A stretch of 64,000 nucleotides of DNA from Periplaneta americana (GCF_040183065.1 NC_091119.1:194636543-194700542), one strand, 5' to 3'; shown: positions 1 through 11,840, counted from the stretch's first letter. Translations and numbers: made by a program. The notes: generated by a model from the sequence alone, not told the origin.

Positions 1-532
1 AAGCTAGATATAAGAAATATGAAAATCAATTTTTTTACCATCGAAGGCGTATGTAAACCCTTAAAAAACCAAACCAAGAAAAAGTTTCAGAGATCGTCAA
101 GCATTCCGACATGAATATGAGACATACAGAACGTCCGTTTAAGTTCAAATTCCCGTTCTTCGGTAATATTTTTGTTAGTAAAGAACGGTGGCCAGATCAC
201 ATAAACAGGAGACAATATGGTTCATGAAGGTGCAACTTGGCATAAAACCAATGCTCTCACAGTCACAAGATCTCTACAATTCTGCTGAAAATAACTGTTT
301 TGGTGGGAACTTGACCTGCTGTAAAGAGACGAAATCTAACACGATTTATAATTCCGGAACGCTTTTTCCTGTAGTTCAGAAACCCATTATACGTTCTTTG
401 CACGAAATGTACTCCTGTTTGAGGAATAACATTTTTAATCGGTATAGAGATAATTCATAGAAGAATTCCTTCTACATATGTTGTATGTTTATTTCACCAG
501 ATTTCTGAAAGATTGCTTAGCGTAACTTAAAG
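1..532. other. Unassigned AT-rich sequence
   Basis: A 90-codon open frame (188-460, +) shows no recognisable domain and no splice or polyadenylation context. Nothing else could be supported here. Confidence 0.5.
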
Positions 533-1171
533 TAATAGTACATTATGCAACGAGCCTATAATGCAGTAATTAAGACGCGAGTATGTTTGTTTATGAAACG
601 AGCGCAAGCGAGTTTCATAATTTTCATACGAGCGTCTTAATTACCATTATAGGCAAGTTTCATACGACTTTTTATGCTCGACCATATTTCTAGCTTGAAA
701 TTATTCATAAGTTTTCATGTTATGGTTCTGTAAGTGACGAACGGAACTGATTGAATTGTGAGATGTGCGCAGACGCGAAAGTATTGATTTTCTCCGAGGC
801 ACGAATATCACTGACCTTGATATAACCTAGAGAACATTAGTCTTGATATAACCTGGAAATTGAGTTAGAATTGAAAAACGAGATGACAAATTTAATTTAT
901 TTGAATATTATTTACAATTAACGATAATTATTATAGTAACAGAACATAACCTTCTGCGACAGTATTGGATTTCCAGCCTCCGTGACTTTTCGCTAATTGT
1001 CTTTCGATTGCATATACGAGAATAATCGATACTGGCGGGTTTATAACGGTACAAAGGTGGTTTGTCATTGGCTGAACAACTGAATTATAATGAATAAGTG
1101 TACTTCAATGAGGTGCATTAAAGGCCTACTACCAGGTGTATAATTACTACATTTTGGCATGGTCGAGCATA
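533..1171 (+). mobile_element. P1 family element, copy 1: palindrome plus TIR unit
   Basis: The left part (about 556-655) is a near-perfect palindrome whose arms read GCCTATAATG...TTTCAT and whose centre is GAGCGCAAGCGAG. It abuts a unit bounded by inverted repeats TTTTATGCTCGACCAT (from about 671) and ATGGTCGAGCATAAAA (ending about 1171). The outermost left end also resembles the right TIR (both contain TATGC...GTAATTA). A second copy lies at 24626-25223. No transposase is encoded, so it is probably non-autonomous. Superfamily unknown. Confidence 0.7.
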
Positions 1172-1375
1172 AAATTATTTAAACAAACGTTTCACGTACA
1201 GGGATTCCGAAACCATTGGAATAAAGTAGGTGCTATATAATGTTTAATATTTTTATATTTTTTGTATTATCTTTTTTTTTTTTTTTTTTGGTTTCAGAAT
1301 GCTATCAGTTTCTTTTGTTTCGTCATCATTGTAGGAAATAACTCGTCGTGTTTTAAAAGGTCATATCGTGGGTTT

Positions 1376-1606
1376 AAAAGCAAAACACATTAAGTCAAAA
1401 ATGTTACTTCTGAGAAAATGGCGCTTCAAAGTTCTTGACGAAACAGAAACCTCAAAATATTATTTTTAGTAGACCTATGTTGTTTCTCTTTAGGTGTATT
1501 TTAATTTCCAAGTCTAAGTTTATACACATACATTATGTATATTATACAGTATATGCCTTTTTCTCAGAAGTAATATTTTTTACTTATTATGTTTTGCTTG
1601 TAAACC
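1376..1606. mobile_element. MITE with about 40-bp TIRs
   Basis: The left end starts AAGCAAAACACATTAAGT and carries TGTTACTTCTGAGAAAA. The right end is its imperfect reverse complement (TTTTTCTCAGAAGTAATA ... ATGTTTTGCTTG). The right-hand part recurs at 49576-49735. No coding capacity. Confidence 0.65.
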
Positions 1607-2718
1607 GACGATATGTTCTTTCTTTAATCATAATATATATTTTTAATTCAATTAGATAATATTAAAACAATAAAAACGTAAACGACATTCAGCTCCATTT
1701 TCATAAAACACATATGAAAAGATTATTTATGAGTAATATTTAAAATAAAATAATATCAGTGAAATAAAATCACAAGCTGACAAAAAAGATTTATTCACAA
1801 ATCAATGTTCATTTTCGTCCAAATAAACGAATTAATGAACCGTAACAGTCGTATTGGCACTAAAATAAAATACAGATTTAGTAAGATATCATATCATGTT
1901 ATCACAGCCAAATAAAGGAGAGATATGATGTGGTTTAGGGAATACCGTTGAAATCGACGAAACCAAATTTCGGGACAATCTTCGCCAAAGCGTTAACTAT
2001 GTAATTATGACCGCGTTGACGTTGTATTTTTGGTTCGGAGAAAATACGAAAAAAAAAAAAACTCTCAGCGGCCATAATAGTAAATATAGCAAAAGAAAGC
2101 TAAATTACATTTTATTTTTGAGTGAAAAGTTTAGCGTCTGATGCAAAGCCGAGGGCGATAATTCTCACGAGAGCATAAAATCTATTTATTCTCGTGTGCT
2201 ATACAATATTTTATCCATTACTGATATCTGAATTTAATTTAAAATTGTACGCTTTTCCTTTGTAATGTGTTGCTTGTGAAGAAGTTATAAGTGAATGAAT
2301 GTATAGATTATATTGTTCTTAATGTGTTGGTTGCCATGGAGAAAGTGATTTTAAAACAGTTTATTTCACTGAAATGAGCGAAAAGCTTTCAATTCACTGC
2401 TGTAAATGAAGTCATTGTTTAGGTTGCTAAGGACAGTCAAATGAAGAGCAGTTTCGATATCAGTCATGGATATTAGTAGGCCTATATTGCGATACAATCC
2501 TGGTAAGTGCATTATAACAGAATCGAGGAAAAGTTATGGAAGACGAGACGAAATCGAGTGTTTCCTATTTCCGAGATTCTGTCATGCGCTTAACACATAT
2601 TGCATATCATTTTTTGGCCGATCTTAATAAAAAGATAAATTATTATTAATCATTTTTAATTTAAATAAATACTTTGTTTTTGGACGCTAACATTTTCATG
2701 TGTGGTCGCCGTCTGTTA
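1607..2718. other. Unassigned non-coding stretch
   Basis: AT-rich sequence with a short poly-A run near 2050. I see no gene, no terminal repeats and no second copy elsewhere in the window. Confidence 0.4.
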
Positions 2719-3410
2719 TTTTGTGCGAGATCGTGCGTATTTGCTTGGTTTTCGCACAAAACCAATCCGCGGAAAGTCTAAAATTCCACATTCAGTATTC
2801 CCAACGTAACACACATAACAATTTCCCTCTTCTTACCGCTTAAGTGACATATTAATTTTACTGCTTGAGGCTTTTAACATATTATTTTTAGAGACGTTCA
2901 ATATAGTAATAATTATAAATCGGAAACTTACCACTGCAATTTCACCTAAATTGCACTGTTAATTATTGTTTTTAAATATTTGCAAAAATTAAGTAAACTC
3001 TACAACTCCACTAAAGTTACTGCATTCGTGATGCAAGTAACATTAAGGAAGCCGTGAAAAAATCAACAAGATTCCAGACTCATCATAGACGTATATCACG
3101 GCCTGCTGGAGTATAGTAAACACAGAAAACATTTTAAAGCAACAATGTTGAAGATAGATATTTTTGTTTTGCAAATTTGCCGTCATTGAACAGAAAAAAA
3201 GATGGAGATTTCATTGCAACTAATTAGAAATTCCTCTTTCAGGTATGTAATAAACGATCTTCGCACAAAATAATATACGGTACACGAGCGGTATGTTTTC
3301 TTTCAATTCTCGGAAATTAAAAAAGCTCAACTACGTTTCGCTTTTTCAGACTTTTTCTCGAACATGAAAACTTCAACATACCGCTCTTGTAACGTATATT
3401 ACTATTGTCG
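2719..3410 (+). mobile_element. P2 family element, copy A (short subfamily)
   Basis: It begins TTTTGTGCGAGATCG (2719-2733), whose inverted partner CGATCTTCGCACAAAA is at 3255-3270. Outside that partner lies a palindrome (about 3271-3407) with arms ACGAGCGGTATGTT and AACATACCGCTCTTGT around a GAAACGTAGTTGAGC-type centre. It lacks the roughly 110-bp internal block seen in copies C and D. A 23-codon frame starting MEISLQLIRNSS (from about 3203) is shared with the other copies. Confidence 0.75.
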
Positions 3411-3758
<348 letters not shown>

Positions 3759-4509
3759 GGCTTTTAAGGAACCCGGAGGTTCATTGCCGCCCTCACATAA
3801 ACCCTCCATTGGTCCCTATCCTGAGCAAGATTAATCCATTCTCTATCATCATATCCCACCTCCCTCAAATCCATTTTAATATTATCTTCCCATCTACGTC
3901 TCGGCCTCCTCAAAGATTTTTTCTCTTCGGCCTCCCAATTAACACTCTATATGCATTTCTGAATTCGCCCATACGTGCTACATGCCCTGCCCATCTCAAA
4001 CGTCTGGATTTAATGTTCCTAATTATGTCAGGTGAAGAATACAATGCGTGCAGTTCTGTGTTGTGTAACTTTCTCCATTCTCCTGTAACTTCATCCCGCT
4101 TAGCCCAAATATTTTCCTAAGAATCTTATTCTCAAACACCCTTAATCTCTGTTCCTCTCTCAAAGTGAGAGTCCAAGTTTCACAACCATACAGAAGAACC
4201 GGTAATATAACTGTTTTATAAATTCTAACTTTCAGATTTTTTGACAGCAGACTACATGATAAAAGCTTCTCAACCGAATAATAACAGCATTTCCCATATT
4301 TATTCTGCGTTTAATTTCCTCCCGAGTGTCATTTATATTTGTTACTGTTGCTCCAAGATATTTGAATTTTTCCACCTCTTCGAAGGATAAATCTCCAATT
4401 TTTATATTTCCATTTCGTACAATATTCTCGTCACGAGACATAATCATATACTTTATCTTTTCGGGATTTACTTCCAAACCTATCGCTTTACTTGCTTCAA
4501 GCAAAATTT
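3759..4509 (-). mobile_element. Non-LTR retrotransposon 3' fragment, WAGHVARM type
   Basis: The minus strand carries the C-terminal part of a reverse transcriptase. The frame contains LEVNPEKIKYMIMS and FEEVEKFKYLGATVTNI (thumb region), then further downstream KVLRKIF, WRKLHNTELHALYSS, RLRWAGHVA and INLAQDRDQW, ending in a stop just before the GTAA-repeat tail. Frameshifts are present near 4250-4270 and near 4100, so this is a dead copy. The 5' side is cut at about 4510, where a TIR element begins. Relatives lie at 7128-7256, 38105-39190 and 62862-63630. Confidence 0.85.
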
Positions 4510-5000
4510 CAAAATTAGTATGTGTAAAACACTGTCCTTCTGCTATATGAAAAAAAATATTTTTAAGATTTAAAAAAAATTACTTATATTTTTTTTTTTT
4601 TTTTCAAAATTCAGTTCACTGTGCAGTGATGAAGCGTTTCCCACATAACTTAAAAACTATCCAACATTCTGTGATGAAATTTTTGTGTGTATTTATGCAT
4701 GTCATATCTACAATATGATGCAAGATCACTTCTCTACCTATGGTTGATTTATTAAGGAATGTAGTTGAAAGAGCATGATATTGTAAACGTGACTTTCAGC
4801 AATAAAATAAAAGAGAGAGAATATGAAAAAGTTAACAAGTTTATGAGTTATGAGGGAAACGCTTCATCACTGCACAGTGAACTACCATCATTTTGAGTTT
4901 TGAAAAAAAAAATATATATATAAATAATTTTTTTTAATCGTAACAATTTTTTTTTTCATATAGTAGAAGGAAAGTGTTTTATGCATACCAATTTTCAGTA
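4510..5000. mobile_element. DNA transposon/MITE with about 125-bp TIRs
   Basis: The left arm (about 4510-4640) contains AAAACACTGTCCTTCTGCTA, poly-T and TTCACTGTGCAGTGATGAAG. The right arm (about 4865-5000) is its imperfect reverse complement. The internal spacer has no open frame. It abuts the truncated LINE. A target duplication could not be defined. Confidence 0.75.
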
Positions 5001-5580
5001 CTGTACAAGATACAGTAATGAGGAAAAAAAATGTTGAATATTTCCAAAAATTTTACTGCTGTAAGCTGTACCAAACCCCTTAAGTAATTACATATTAGTG
5101 TTAAGCTATAAGAAAATAATTTACGTAATAAAATCAGAAAGACACAATTGAATAAAATTTAAACAACAAAAATAATAATAACCACAGTGGTATACAATGC
5201 ATTAAGTCCAGCGATTCTCAACCTATGGGTCTCGACCCAGTGGTGGATCCCCAGGGGAAGTTCGGAGGGTCGCGCAAGGAGCCCATAAAATTTTATATAA
5301 TGCAAATTTGCAATACAAACGCCATAAAATCGTTTTCTGTTTCGGTGACTTTTTAAAATTTATTTCCTTATATTCTTAATATAATTTTTATAATCGTCTT
5401 GATTTTTCAACAATAATTATTACACTATTTAATCAGGCATCAATAATGATAATTATTCATTACGGCCGATTTTACCAAAATATTACTAATCCACAATTAA
5501 CTAATCGTAATTTAACTTACATACGAAAGTTAAATCGTATTTAATTCGTTTGAATTTCACCAAACTAACACACATTTAAA
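5001..5580. other. AT-rich stretch with a possible hAT-type terminus
   Basis: At about 5208-5290 the sequence AGCGATTCTCAACCTATGG, followed by a GGGTCTCGACCC-like stretch, resembles one end of hAT MITEs. No matching second end was found. The remainder is unassigned AT-rich DNA. Confidence 0.3.
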
Positions 5581-6045
5581 ACCACCGGCGTGGCTCGGTC
5601 GGTTAAGCGTTTGCCTGCCGGTATGAAGTTGCGCTCGAGCGCGGGTTCGATCCCCGCTTGGGCTGATTACCTGGTTGGATTTTAAATGTTAAATGTTATG
5701 TTTTATTTAACGACGCTCGCAACTGCAGAGGTTATATCAGCGACGCCGGATGTGCCGGAATTTTGTCCCGCAGGAGTTCTTTTACATCCCAATAAATCTA
5801 CTGACATGAGCCTGTCGCATTTAAGCACACTTAAATGCCATTGACCTGGCCTGTGATCGAACCCGCAACCTTGGGCATAGAAGGCCAGCGCTATACCAAC
5901 TCGCCAACCAGGTCGACGGTTGGGTTTTTTCCGAGGTTTTCCCCACCGTAAGGTGAATGCCAGGTAATCTATGGCGAATCCTCGGCCTCATCTCGCCAAA
6001 TACCATATCGCTATCACCAATCTCATCGACGCTAAATAACTAACT
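5581..6045 (+). mobile_element. SINE type B carrying a nested SINE D
   Basis: The tRNA-like head begins ACCGGCGTGGCTCGGTCGG and has a B-box-like GGGTTCGATCCC. It is followed by the conserved body (TTTTTTCCGAGGTTTTCCCC, TGGCGAATCCTCGGCCTCAT, ATCACCAATCTCATCGACGC). The body is interrupted at about 5685-5915 by SINE D on the opposite strand. Other type B copies: 6655-6860, 20989-21235, 21387-21645, 29750-29975, 32246-32492, 48561-48815. Confidence 0.85.
5690..5915 (-). mobile_element. SINE type D, nested in SINE B
   Basis: On the minus strand a tRNA-like head reads GACCTGGTTGGCGAGTTGG, then TATAGCGCTGGCC and GGTTGCGGGTTCGATCACA (B box). A non-tRNA body follows, ending near CGTCGTTAAATAAAACATAA. 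It splits the type B element between its ATTACCTGGTTGG and GGTTGGGTTTTTTCC segments. Confidence 0.75.
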
Positions 6046-6654
6046 AAAAAAAATACACATTTAAAATAAAGTCAATTAATTTAAACATTCGAGAGTCTGC
6101 AAAGAGAGAAGCCCTACCACCGATGAGCATCTTTAAATTCAGCTGTTACGCATATTTGCATTCGTTTCCAGTTTTAATGTGTTTTCTAAGATAATTTGTA
6201 CTGGAACCGTTACCATGTTTATAGGTCCGGAAATAACCTACTTTAAATTTGTTTGTTTACTTCTTTGGAACTGTGACAATTTCCATAATCCACTCGGAAT
6301 AAGTTAAAACGCAGTGCTGAAATCGACTAACAGCACATGACCGAAATGAAAAAGTACTGCGGGTGAAGAAAGCAAAGATTTAACTGGAACTGACCGGTAT
6401 GATTACACGTTACTCATACAGCATTTAGGGGAGAAGCGGGTAATGCTCACCGGGTTTTGAAATATGTTTTCAATCACATTCAAAATTATCAGTAGATTTT
6501 TTTTCGGCACATGAATTCTAACCAGAAAGGACCGTGATTTGATCTGCGGTGCATTGTGAACGAAATGACCCTGGAACAGTCTTCTCCCCATTTCACATTC
6601 CACCATAACTCCACTATCGTCGCTGTATGTCAACTTGTCCATTTCATTGTTTTA
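6046..6654. other. Unassigned stretch
   Basis: A 79-codon minus-strand frame (6403-6642) has no recognisable domain. No repeat partner was seen. Confidence 0.4.
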
Positions 6655-6860
6655 GTACCATTTTACGACACTATATCTACTGTCGATAAAATTGGTGATA
6701 GCGAGATGGCATTTATCCAATTATCAAGATGAATCCGAAGATGCGTCATAGTTTTGCCTGACATTGGCTTTACAGTAAGGGAAAATCTCGAAAAAATTCA
6801 AACCATATAATCAGTCCGGAATTAATGAGATGGGCTCGACCCGCAACTCCGCTGATTTTC
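6655..6860 (-). mobile_element. Degenerate SINE type B
   Basis: Reverse-strand remnants of the type B body are recognisable (TTTTACGACACTATATCTAC, ATTGGTGATAGCGAGATGG, and an altered TAATCAGTCCGG...GCTCGACCCGCAACTCCG head). It is clearly older than the copies at 21387 and 48561. Confidence 0.6.
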
Positions 6861-7030
6861 GTGAAATGGTTCGCAAGATTGTAGGAAAAGAATGTAGCCT
6901 ATTTCACGTCGCTTTCCTCCTTTATTTTTTCTAACAATAATACGTTGTAGAACGTAACATCAGACCTGTCAACCTACGAGAGATGAAATGCAGGAAATGG
7001 GAATTTAGTAAAGAATTAAAATTTACTTTG

Positions 7031-7065
7031 TGGTGATGATGATGATGATGATGATGATGATATTA

Positions 7066-7118
<53 letters not shown>

Positions 7119-7119
7119 G
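7031..7119. repeat. (GAT)n and (TAA)n microsatellites
   Basis: A short GAT run is followed by about 20 TAA units next to the LINE 3' end at 7128. Confidence 0.85.
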
Positions 7120-7127
7120 TTTAATAG

Positions 7128-7256
7128 TTACTTACTGGCCTTTAAAGAACCCGGAGGTTCATTGCCGCCCTCACATAAGCCCGCCATTGGTCCCTATCCT
7201 TAGCAAGATTAATCCAATCTCTATCATCATATTCCACCTCCCTCAAATCCATTTTA
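7128..7256 (-). mobile_element. WAGHVARM-type LINE, 3'-terminal fragment
   Basis: It matches the 3' end of the elements at 3759 and 38400 (TTACTTACTGGCCTTTAAAG, CATTGCCGCCCTCACATAAG, TCCCTATCCTTAGCAAGATT). It encodes the final residues of the ORF on the minus strand and is strongly 5'-truncated. Confidence 0.8.
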
Positions 7257-8200
7257 ATTATTATCCACAAGATTTTCCACAAAGAAGCAGGACATAAAAA
7301 TGTGACACTAATTTTATATAATTCTGATAAGAATGTAAATTATTGAACTTGGTGTACACTGACGTTCAAAGATATCTGACACAACTAATCGATAGTGATC
7401 GATAATTTGTTGGTGTAAGTGTGGATTCTTCTATTCTATGAATAGATGGCGAAGATAATAAGATAATAGTCACTGTTACCAGTCGTAGATAAAATATATA
7501 CCCGTGTTTTAGAATTCAATTTGTCATCCCACTCTATTGATTGTAAAACAATACTGAGTTTGGCTGGAAACGGCTCATATTGTCAATTATGAGAATAATT
7601 TATGATCAATCTACAATTCTACATAATCACTTTTTCTGACTAGTTTTTAATTGCTCGCAATAATGATTTCACCTATTGAGAACTAGCGGAACTATTTCAA
7701 AGTTTGTCAATTTTTTATATCTTTGGTTCTGATTTATCCCGTGGTTATAAAGTTCGCTTATACGATCATAAAATCGTCGATCAGCTATCTTTTAACGTCG
7801 GTGTACACTAGAATTGATACAAGAGACTCAGAGAAAACGGAAGTTCCTGAAATACACTAATCGATAAACGAAAGCTGATTACGCATCTTGTAATCGATAT
7901 TTTTCCAGGATCGAACCATCACCGCCTGCTAGATCACTTGTCATTCGAAATCCGGACATCTGGCAACCCTATATCTACATGACTGGACATTATATTCAAA
8001 GACCCTTGACGCTGGACACAATGTGTGTAGACTTAAATTTGTGGACGTTGTGACGATGACCGAAAGGTGTACGAACACATTAGAGGTGGACAAAGAGAAG
8101 TGACCGAAGTGTCCTGGACGCTGCATGAGGAAAGCCGGTAGCGGATAATACTGTAGGATTTTAAATCAGAAGCGCTCCATTTATATTAATGACATGACTA
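7257..8200. other. Unassigned non-coding stretch
   Basis: No gene, TIR pair or second copy was recognised. A 61-codon minus-strand frame (7941-8126) has no recognisable features. Confidence 0.4.
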
Positions 8201-8845
8201 CAATAGTAATATGCGTTACAAGAGCGGTATGTTGAAGTTTTCATGTTCGAGGAAAAATTTGGAAAAGCGAAACGTAGTTTTGTGCGAAAATCGTTTATTA
8301 CATACCTGAAAGAGGAATTTCTAATTAGTTGCAATGAAATCTCCATCTTGGTTTCTGTTCAATGGCGGCAAATTTGCAAAACAAAAATATCTATCTTCAA
8401 CATTGTTGCTTTAAAATGTTTTCTGTGTTTACTATACTCCAGCAGGCGTGATATAGTCTGTCTTTTTTCCCCCAGTCTATGATGAGTCTGGAATCTTGTT
8501 GATTTTTTCACGGATTCCTTAATGTTATTTGCATCACGAATGCAGTAACTTTAGTGGAGTTGTAGAGTTTGCTTAATTTTTGCAAATATTTAAAAACAAT
8601 AATTAACAGTGCAATTTAGGTGAAATTTCAGTGGTAAGTTTCCAATTTATAATTATTACTATATTGAACGTCTCTAAAAAGAATATGTTAAAAGACTAAA
8701 GCAGTAAAATCAATATGTCACTTAAGCGGTAAGAAGAGGGAAATTGTTAAGTGTGTTAGGTTGGGAATATTGAATGTGGAATTTTACACTTTCCGCGGAT
8801 TGGTTTTATGCGGAAACCAAGCAAATACGCATGATCTCGCACAAA
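8201..8845 (-). mobile_element. P2 family element, copy B (single-arm end)
   Basis: The terminal TIR GATCTCGCACAAA is at the right. The inner partner TTTTGTGCGAAAATCG (about 8278-8293) is followed directly by only one arm of the family's palindrome (AAGAGCGGTATGTTGAAG...GAAACGTAG, about 8218-8277). The opposing arm is absent. It encodes MEISLQLIRNSSFRYVINDF on the minus strand, read through to 61 codons because the usual stop is lost. Short subfamily. Confidence 0.75.
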
Positions 8846-10619
8846 CTTACATTACTGCAAGTATCACATTTACGCAGACGACTTACAAGTCTACATACAC
8901 TCACGACCAGACGAAATTGATGCAACTATTGGCAAAATTAATCATGACTTGAATCAAGTTTCTTCATGGGCGAAAAAGTTCGGACTTAGGTTAAAGGCTA
9001 GTAAGTCACAAGCTATAATAATTGGACATAAGAGACTACTGAACACAATGAACGACAGACATATCCCAATTATTACAGTAAATAATGCCACTATTCCGTA
9101 CCATTCCGTCGTCAGAAACCTCGGCATTTTCTTGGACGAAAATTTAAATTGGGAATGCCAAATAAAGGAAATATCCAAGAGAGTGTGCTATACCATGCAT
9201 TCTCTTAACCCATTGAGAAACTTCCTCCCGCCAGAATTAAAACAGACTTTAGTGCAAACCCTCGTACCACCACTGTTTGACTATTGCGACGTAATACTTA
9301 CAGACTTGACAACTGACCTTTCGAACAAGCTGCAGCGTGTGCACAATATGTGTGTCAGATTCATCAGCAATGCTCACAAATTTGACCACATTACACCCTC
9401 GTTCAAATCTTTATCCTGGCTGCAACTTAGTAACCGTAGAACACTTCATTCGCTCTCTCTTCTGTTTCGAGTTCTCCACACTTCAACTCAAACTATCTTC
9501 GTTCCCGGTTTAACTACTTATCCTCCAATCACAATCTAAACACCAGGTCACAGGAGAGCCAAATCCTAGCAATTCCTGCCCATAGAACATCTCACTATTC
9601 ATCCTCTTTTACTGTCTCAGTCCCCCGTGAATGGAATTCTCTACCTCAGAAGATTAGGGGCTGCCAGACAATAACCAGTTTCAAGAAAAGGCTAAACGAT
9701 TCCTTGCGGTGCAGTCAAATTGAAGTTATAATAATTGTGATCGAGTTTAATAATTTAATTTAATTTAGGTATGACTATCATTACTATTATTATTATTATT
9801 TTTTTTTTGGTGTTGTGAAGATGAAAATAATTGTCATTGTATTATATTAATTATGTATTATATTGTCTTGTATTGTAGTATTGTTGTATTGCTTTGAATT
9901 CTATTGTATTGTACTCGGTGTTCAATTCAAAGTGTGTCATGACTCGCTGTATGTCGTCATGTGGCTAGCCGATGAGCCTAGAGAATTAAATCTTCCTACA
10001 CTTCCGCAGAGGCGTATTACCTATGTGCCAGAGAAGTTGCCTAGCAAGTACGGCGTTCATTCTAAAGAGTACTTACCGATACGTACGGTAACGCCAGTAG
10101 TGGCAAGAATGTGAACTGTTTCGAAACACGTACTGAGGTGAGTTTTTTTCTTACTGTCGGGATATGTGGAGAGGGTTAAGACTTACGTATTTGTTGACAT
10201 TAACTTCGACGGTCAACATGGACACGGAGCATTTGATTTGTGTTGTGAAATGTTGCCGTACGCAACCGATGATAACAAATACCCTGCGTACGACTTGCCC
10301 GCGCAAAACACAGTTCGAAAGAGTTTATGGTAGCACACAGACCGTACAGACCGCCATCTGTTGCTACGACGTTCAAGTTATACCGTACTCGTTCTCAAGT
10401 TCAGATTGAACGCCTTGAATAATAGGCAACTTCTCTGAGATAAAAGCTGAAACTCGCTTCAAAATCGCTGACTCACAACAGTGACGTCATGACACACTTT
10501 GAAATGGACACCCAGTATTGTATTAATTATGTTATATTCATAGCATTGTAGTAATTTTCTATCATACTGATTGAGTGGAAGAGAAGGCCGAATGGCCTTA
10601 ACTCTGCAAGTTAAAATAA

Positions 10620-10688
<69 letters not shown>
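8846..10688 (+). mobile_element. Non-LTR retrotransposon, YADDLQVY type, 5'-truncated
   Basis: Reverse-transcriptase coding starts abruptly next to P2 copy B. The active-site motif YADDLQVY is readable at about 8867-8890, followed by DLNQVSSWAKKFGL, LKASKSQAIIIGHKR, NLGIFLDENLNWECQI and LFDYCDVILTDL. After a frame break near 9536 come VPREWNSLPQKIRG and FKKRL, the usual LINE C-terminal region. The 3' UTR contains GAAGGCCGAATGGCC and ends in (ATT)n (10621-10686). It is interrupted by a 602-bp MITE at 9914-10515. A second, 5'-truncated copy is at 40644-41077. Jockey/CR1-like by motif order; the clade is not certain. Confidence 0.85.
9914..10515. mobile_element. 602-bp non-autonomous TIR element inside the LINE
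   Basis: The ends are inverted repeats (left ...CAAAGTGTGTCATGAC, right GTCATGACACACTTTG...). Subterminal inverted segments (GAGAAGTTGCCTA; AAGGCGTTCA/CGGCGTTCA) lie inside. The insertion is flanked by the 7-bp duplication TATTGTA (9907-9913 and 10516-10522). The related LINE copy at 40922-40928 shows the empty site with a single TATTGTA. No transposase is encoded. Confidence 0.85.
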
Positions 10689-10689
<1 letters not shown>

Positions 10690-10690
10690 T

Positions 10691-11555
10691 AACCCTATCC
10701 AACTTTGGTCTGACAATAATGGAATGAAAATTAATTAAACAAAAACTTTTGTCATTTCGTACTCACGAAAAAATACGTCCATAAAATTTAACTATTCTCT
10801 TAACAACGTCTGTATTATTAGGAAAAATTATATTACTCGATTCTAAATTATACTTTCACGATCATGTTCAACATATTTATAATCATTCAATAAGAATGCT
10901 TGGTTTAATAAGGTCTATAACTTATTCTTTTTCTACTCCTGAGTCACTATTAATTCTATACTTTACTTTGGTTCGATCTAAACTTGAATATGCATCTGTA
11001 GCCTGGAATTCCATTACTTCAACTGATTCGGTTAAATTGGAAAATATTCAGAGAAAATTTATTTCCTTATGTGCTTTTCGATTTATACCCAGTTCCTCTG
11101 ACTTTAACTATGAGATTACCTGTAAATATTTTAACTGTTGTAGCCTTTATTCTAGACGTCAAAAACTTGATTATCAATTTCTTTGCAAAGTTATCAAGGG
11201 TGATATTGATTGTGAGTCTATCATAAACAACATCAGCCTTCGTATTCCTACAAAAGGTTTAAGATTTCAAAAAACAATTTTATAACAGAAATTCAAAATC
11301 ACTTTCTCCAGTCTGTAGATGCACAAAATATGCCAATTTGCATGGGCTCAATTTAGATCCTTTTAAAGTATAGTTTCGTTTTGATTATTAGTATTTACTG
11401 TTCTTGTTATCAATTTTATTTATGTATGTTTTTGTTTATTTAAAATATTATTTATTTGTTTTTGCACCTTTGTATCTTATGTTTGTGTATTGTGCTGAAC
11501 TATAATAGGCCTCTGGCTGTTGTTCAGCACACAAATATTAACAATAAATAATAAA
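10691..11555 (+). mobile_element. Non-LTR retrotransposon, SKLEYASVAWN type
   Basis: Degenerate RT sequence begins near 10700 (NNGMKINLNKTFVISFTRKN, with frame breaks). An intact 129-codon stretch at 10896-11285 reads MLGLIRSITYSFSTPES, VRSKLEYASVAWNSI and LENIQRKFISLCAFRF, the thumb and C-terminal region of Jockey-like RTs. The 3' UTR ends with TGGCTGTTGTTCAGCAC and AATAAATAATAA. The YADD domain is absent, so it is a 5'-truncated dead copy. Confidence 0.8.
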
Positions 11556-11765
11556 CAATTTTCCCTCGAAATTATTCAAATCAACTTTACAGGGAGTTAT
11601 ACCTGAAATCTTGATTTGCATAATACACGTCACTGTTCGTTAACAGAAAACCACAATTTAAGTCACACGGAGTTAGTGTGCACTCGAAGTTGGTTGCTTG
11701 ACGGTTGTCAGCCCACTTTGAGGTCTGTGGATATAGAGGGATAAATTGGATCGGTGTCGGTTAGA

Positions 11766-11840
11766 GTTCCCGAGTAGCTCAGTGGTAGAGCGTTGGTACG
11801 TTAAACCAAGGGTCCCGGGCTCGATACCCGGCTCCGGAAC
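11766..11840 (+). other. tRNA-like 75-mer (SINE head), copy 1
   Basis: The acceptor ends GTTCC/GGAAC pair. A D-arm-like TAGCTCAGTGGTAGAGC follows. The anticodon stem TTGGT/ACCAA closes a 7-nt loop ACGTTAA, and the T arm has CCCGGGCTCGATACCCGG. The loop has C where U33 is expected, and no CCA or terminator context is seen. I treat it as tRNA-derived rather than a functional gene. Confidence 0.6.

Noticed and set aside
188-460. 90-codon plus-strand frame as a gene
   Set aside because: No domain, no splice or polyadenylation context, and length within random expectation.
4326-4550. Plus-strand frame beginning MSFIFVTVAP
   Set aside because: Antisense of the LINE reverse-transcriptase frame.
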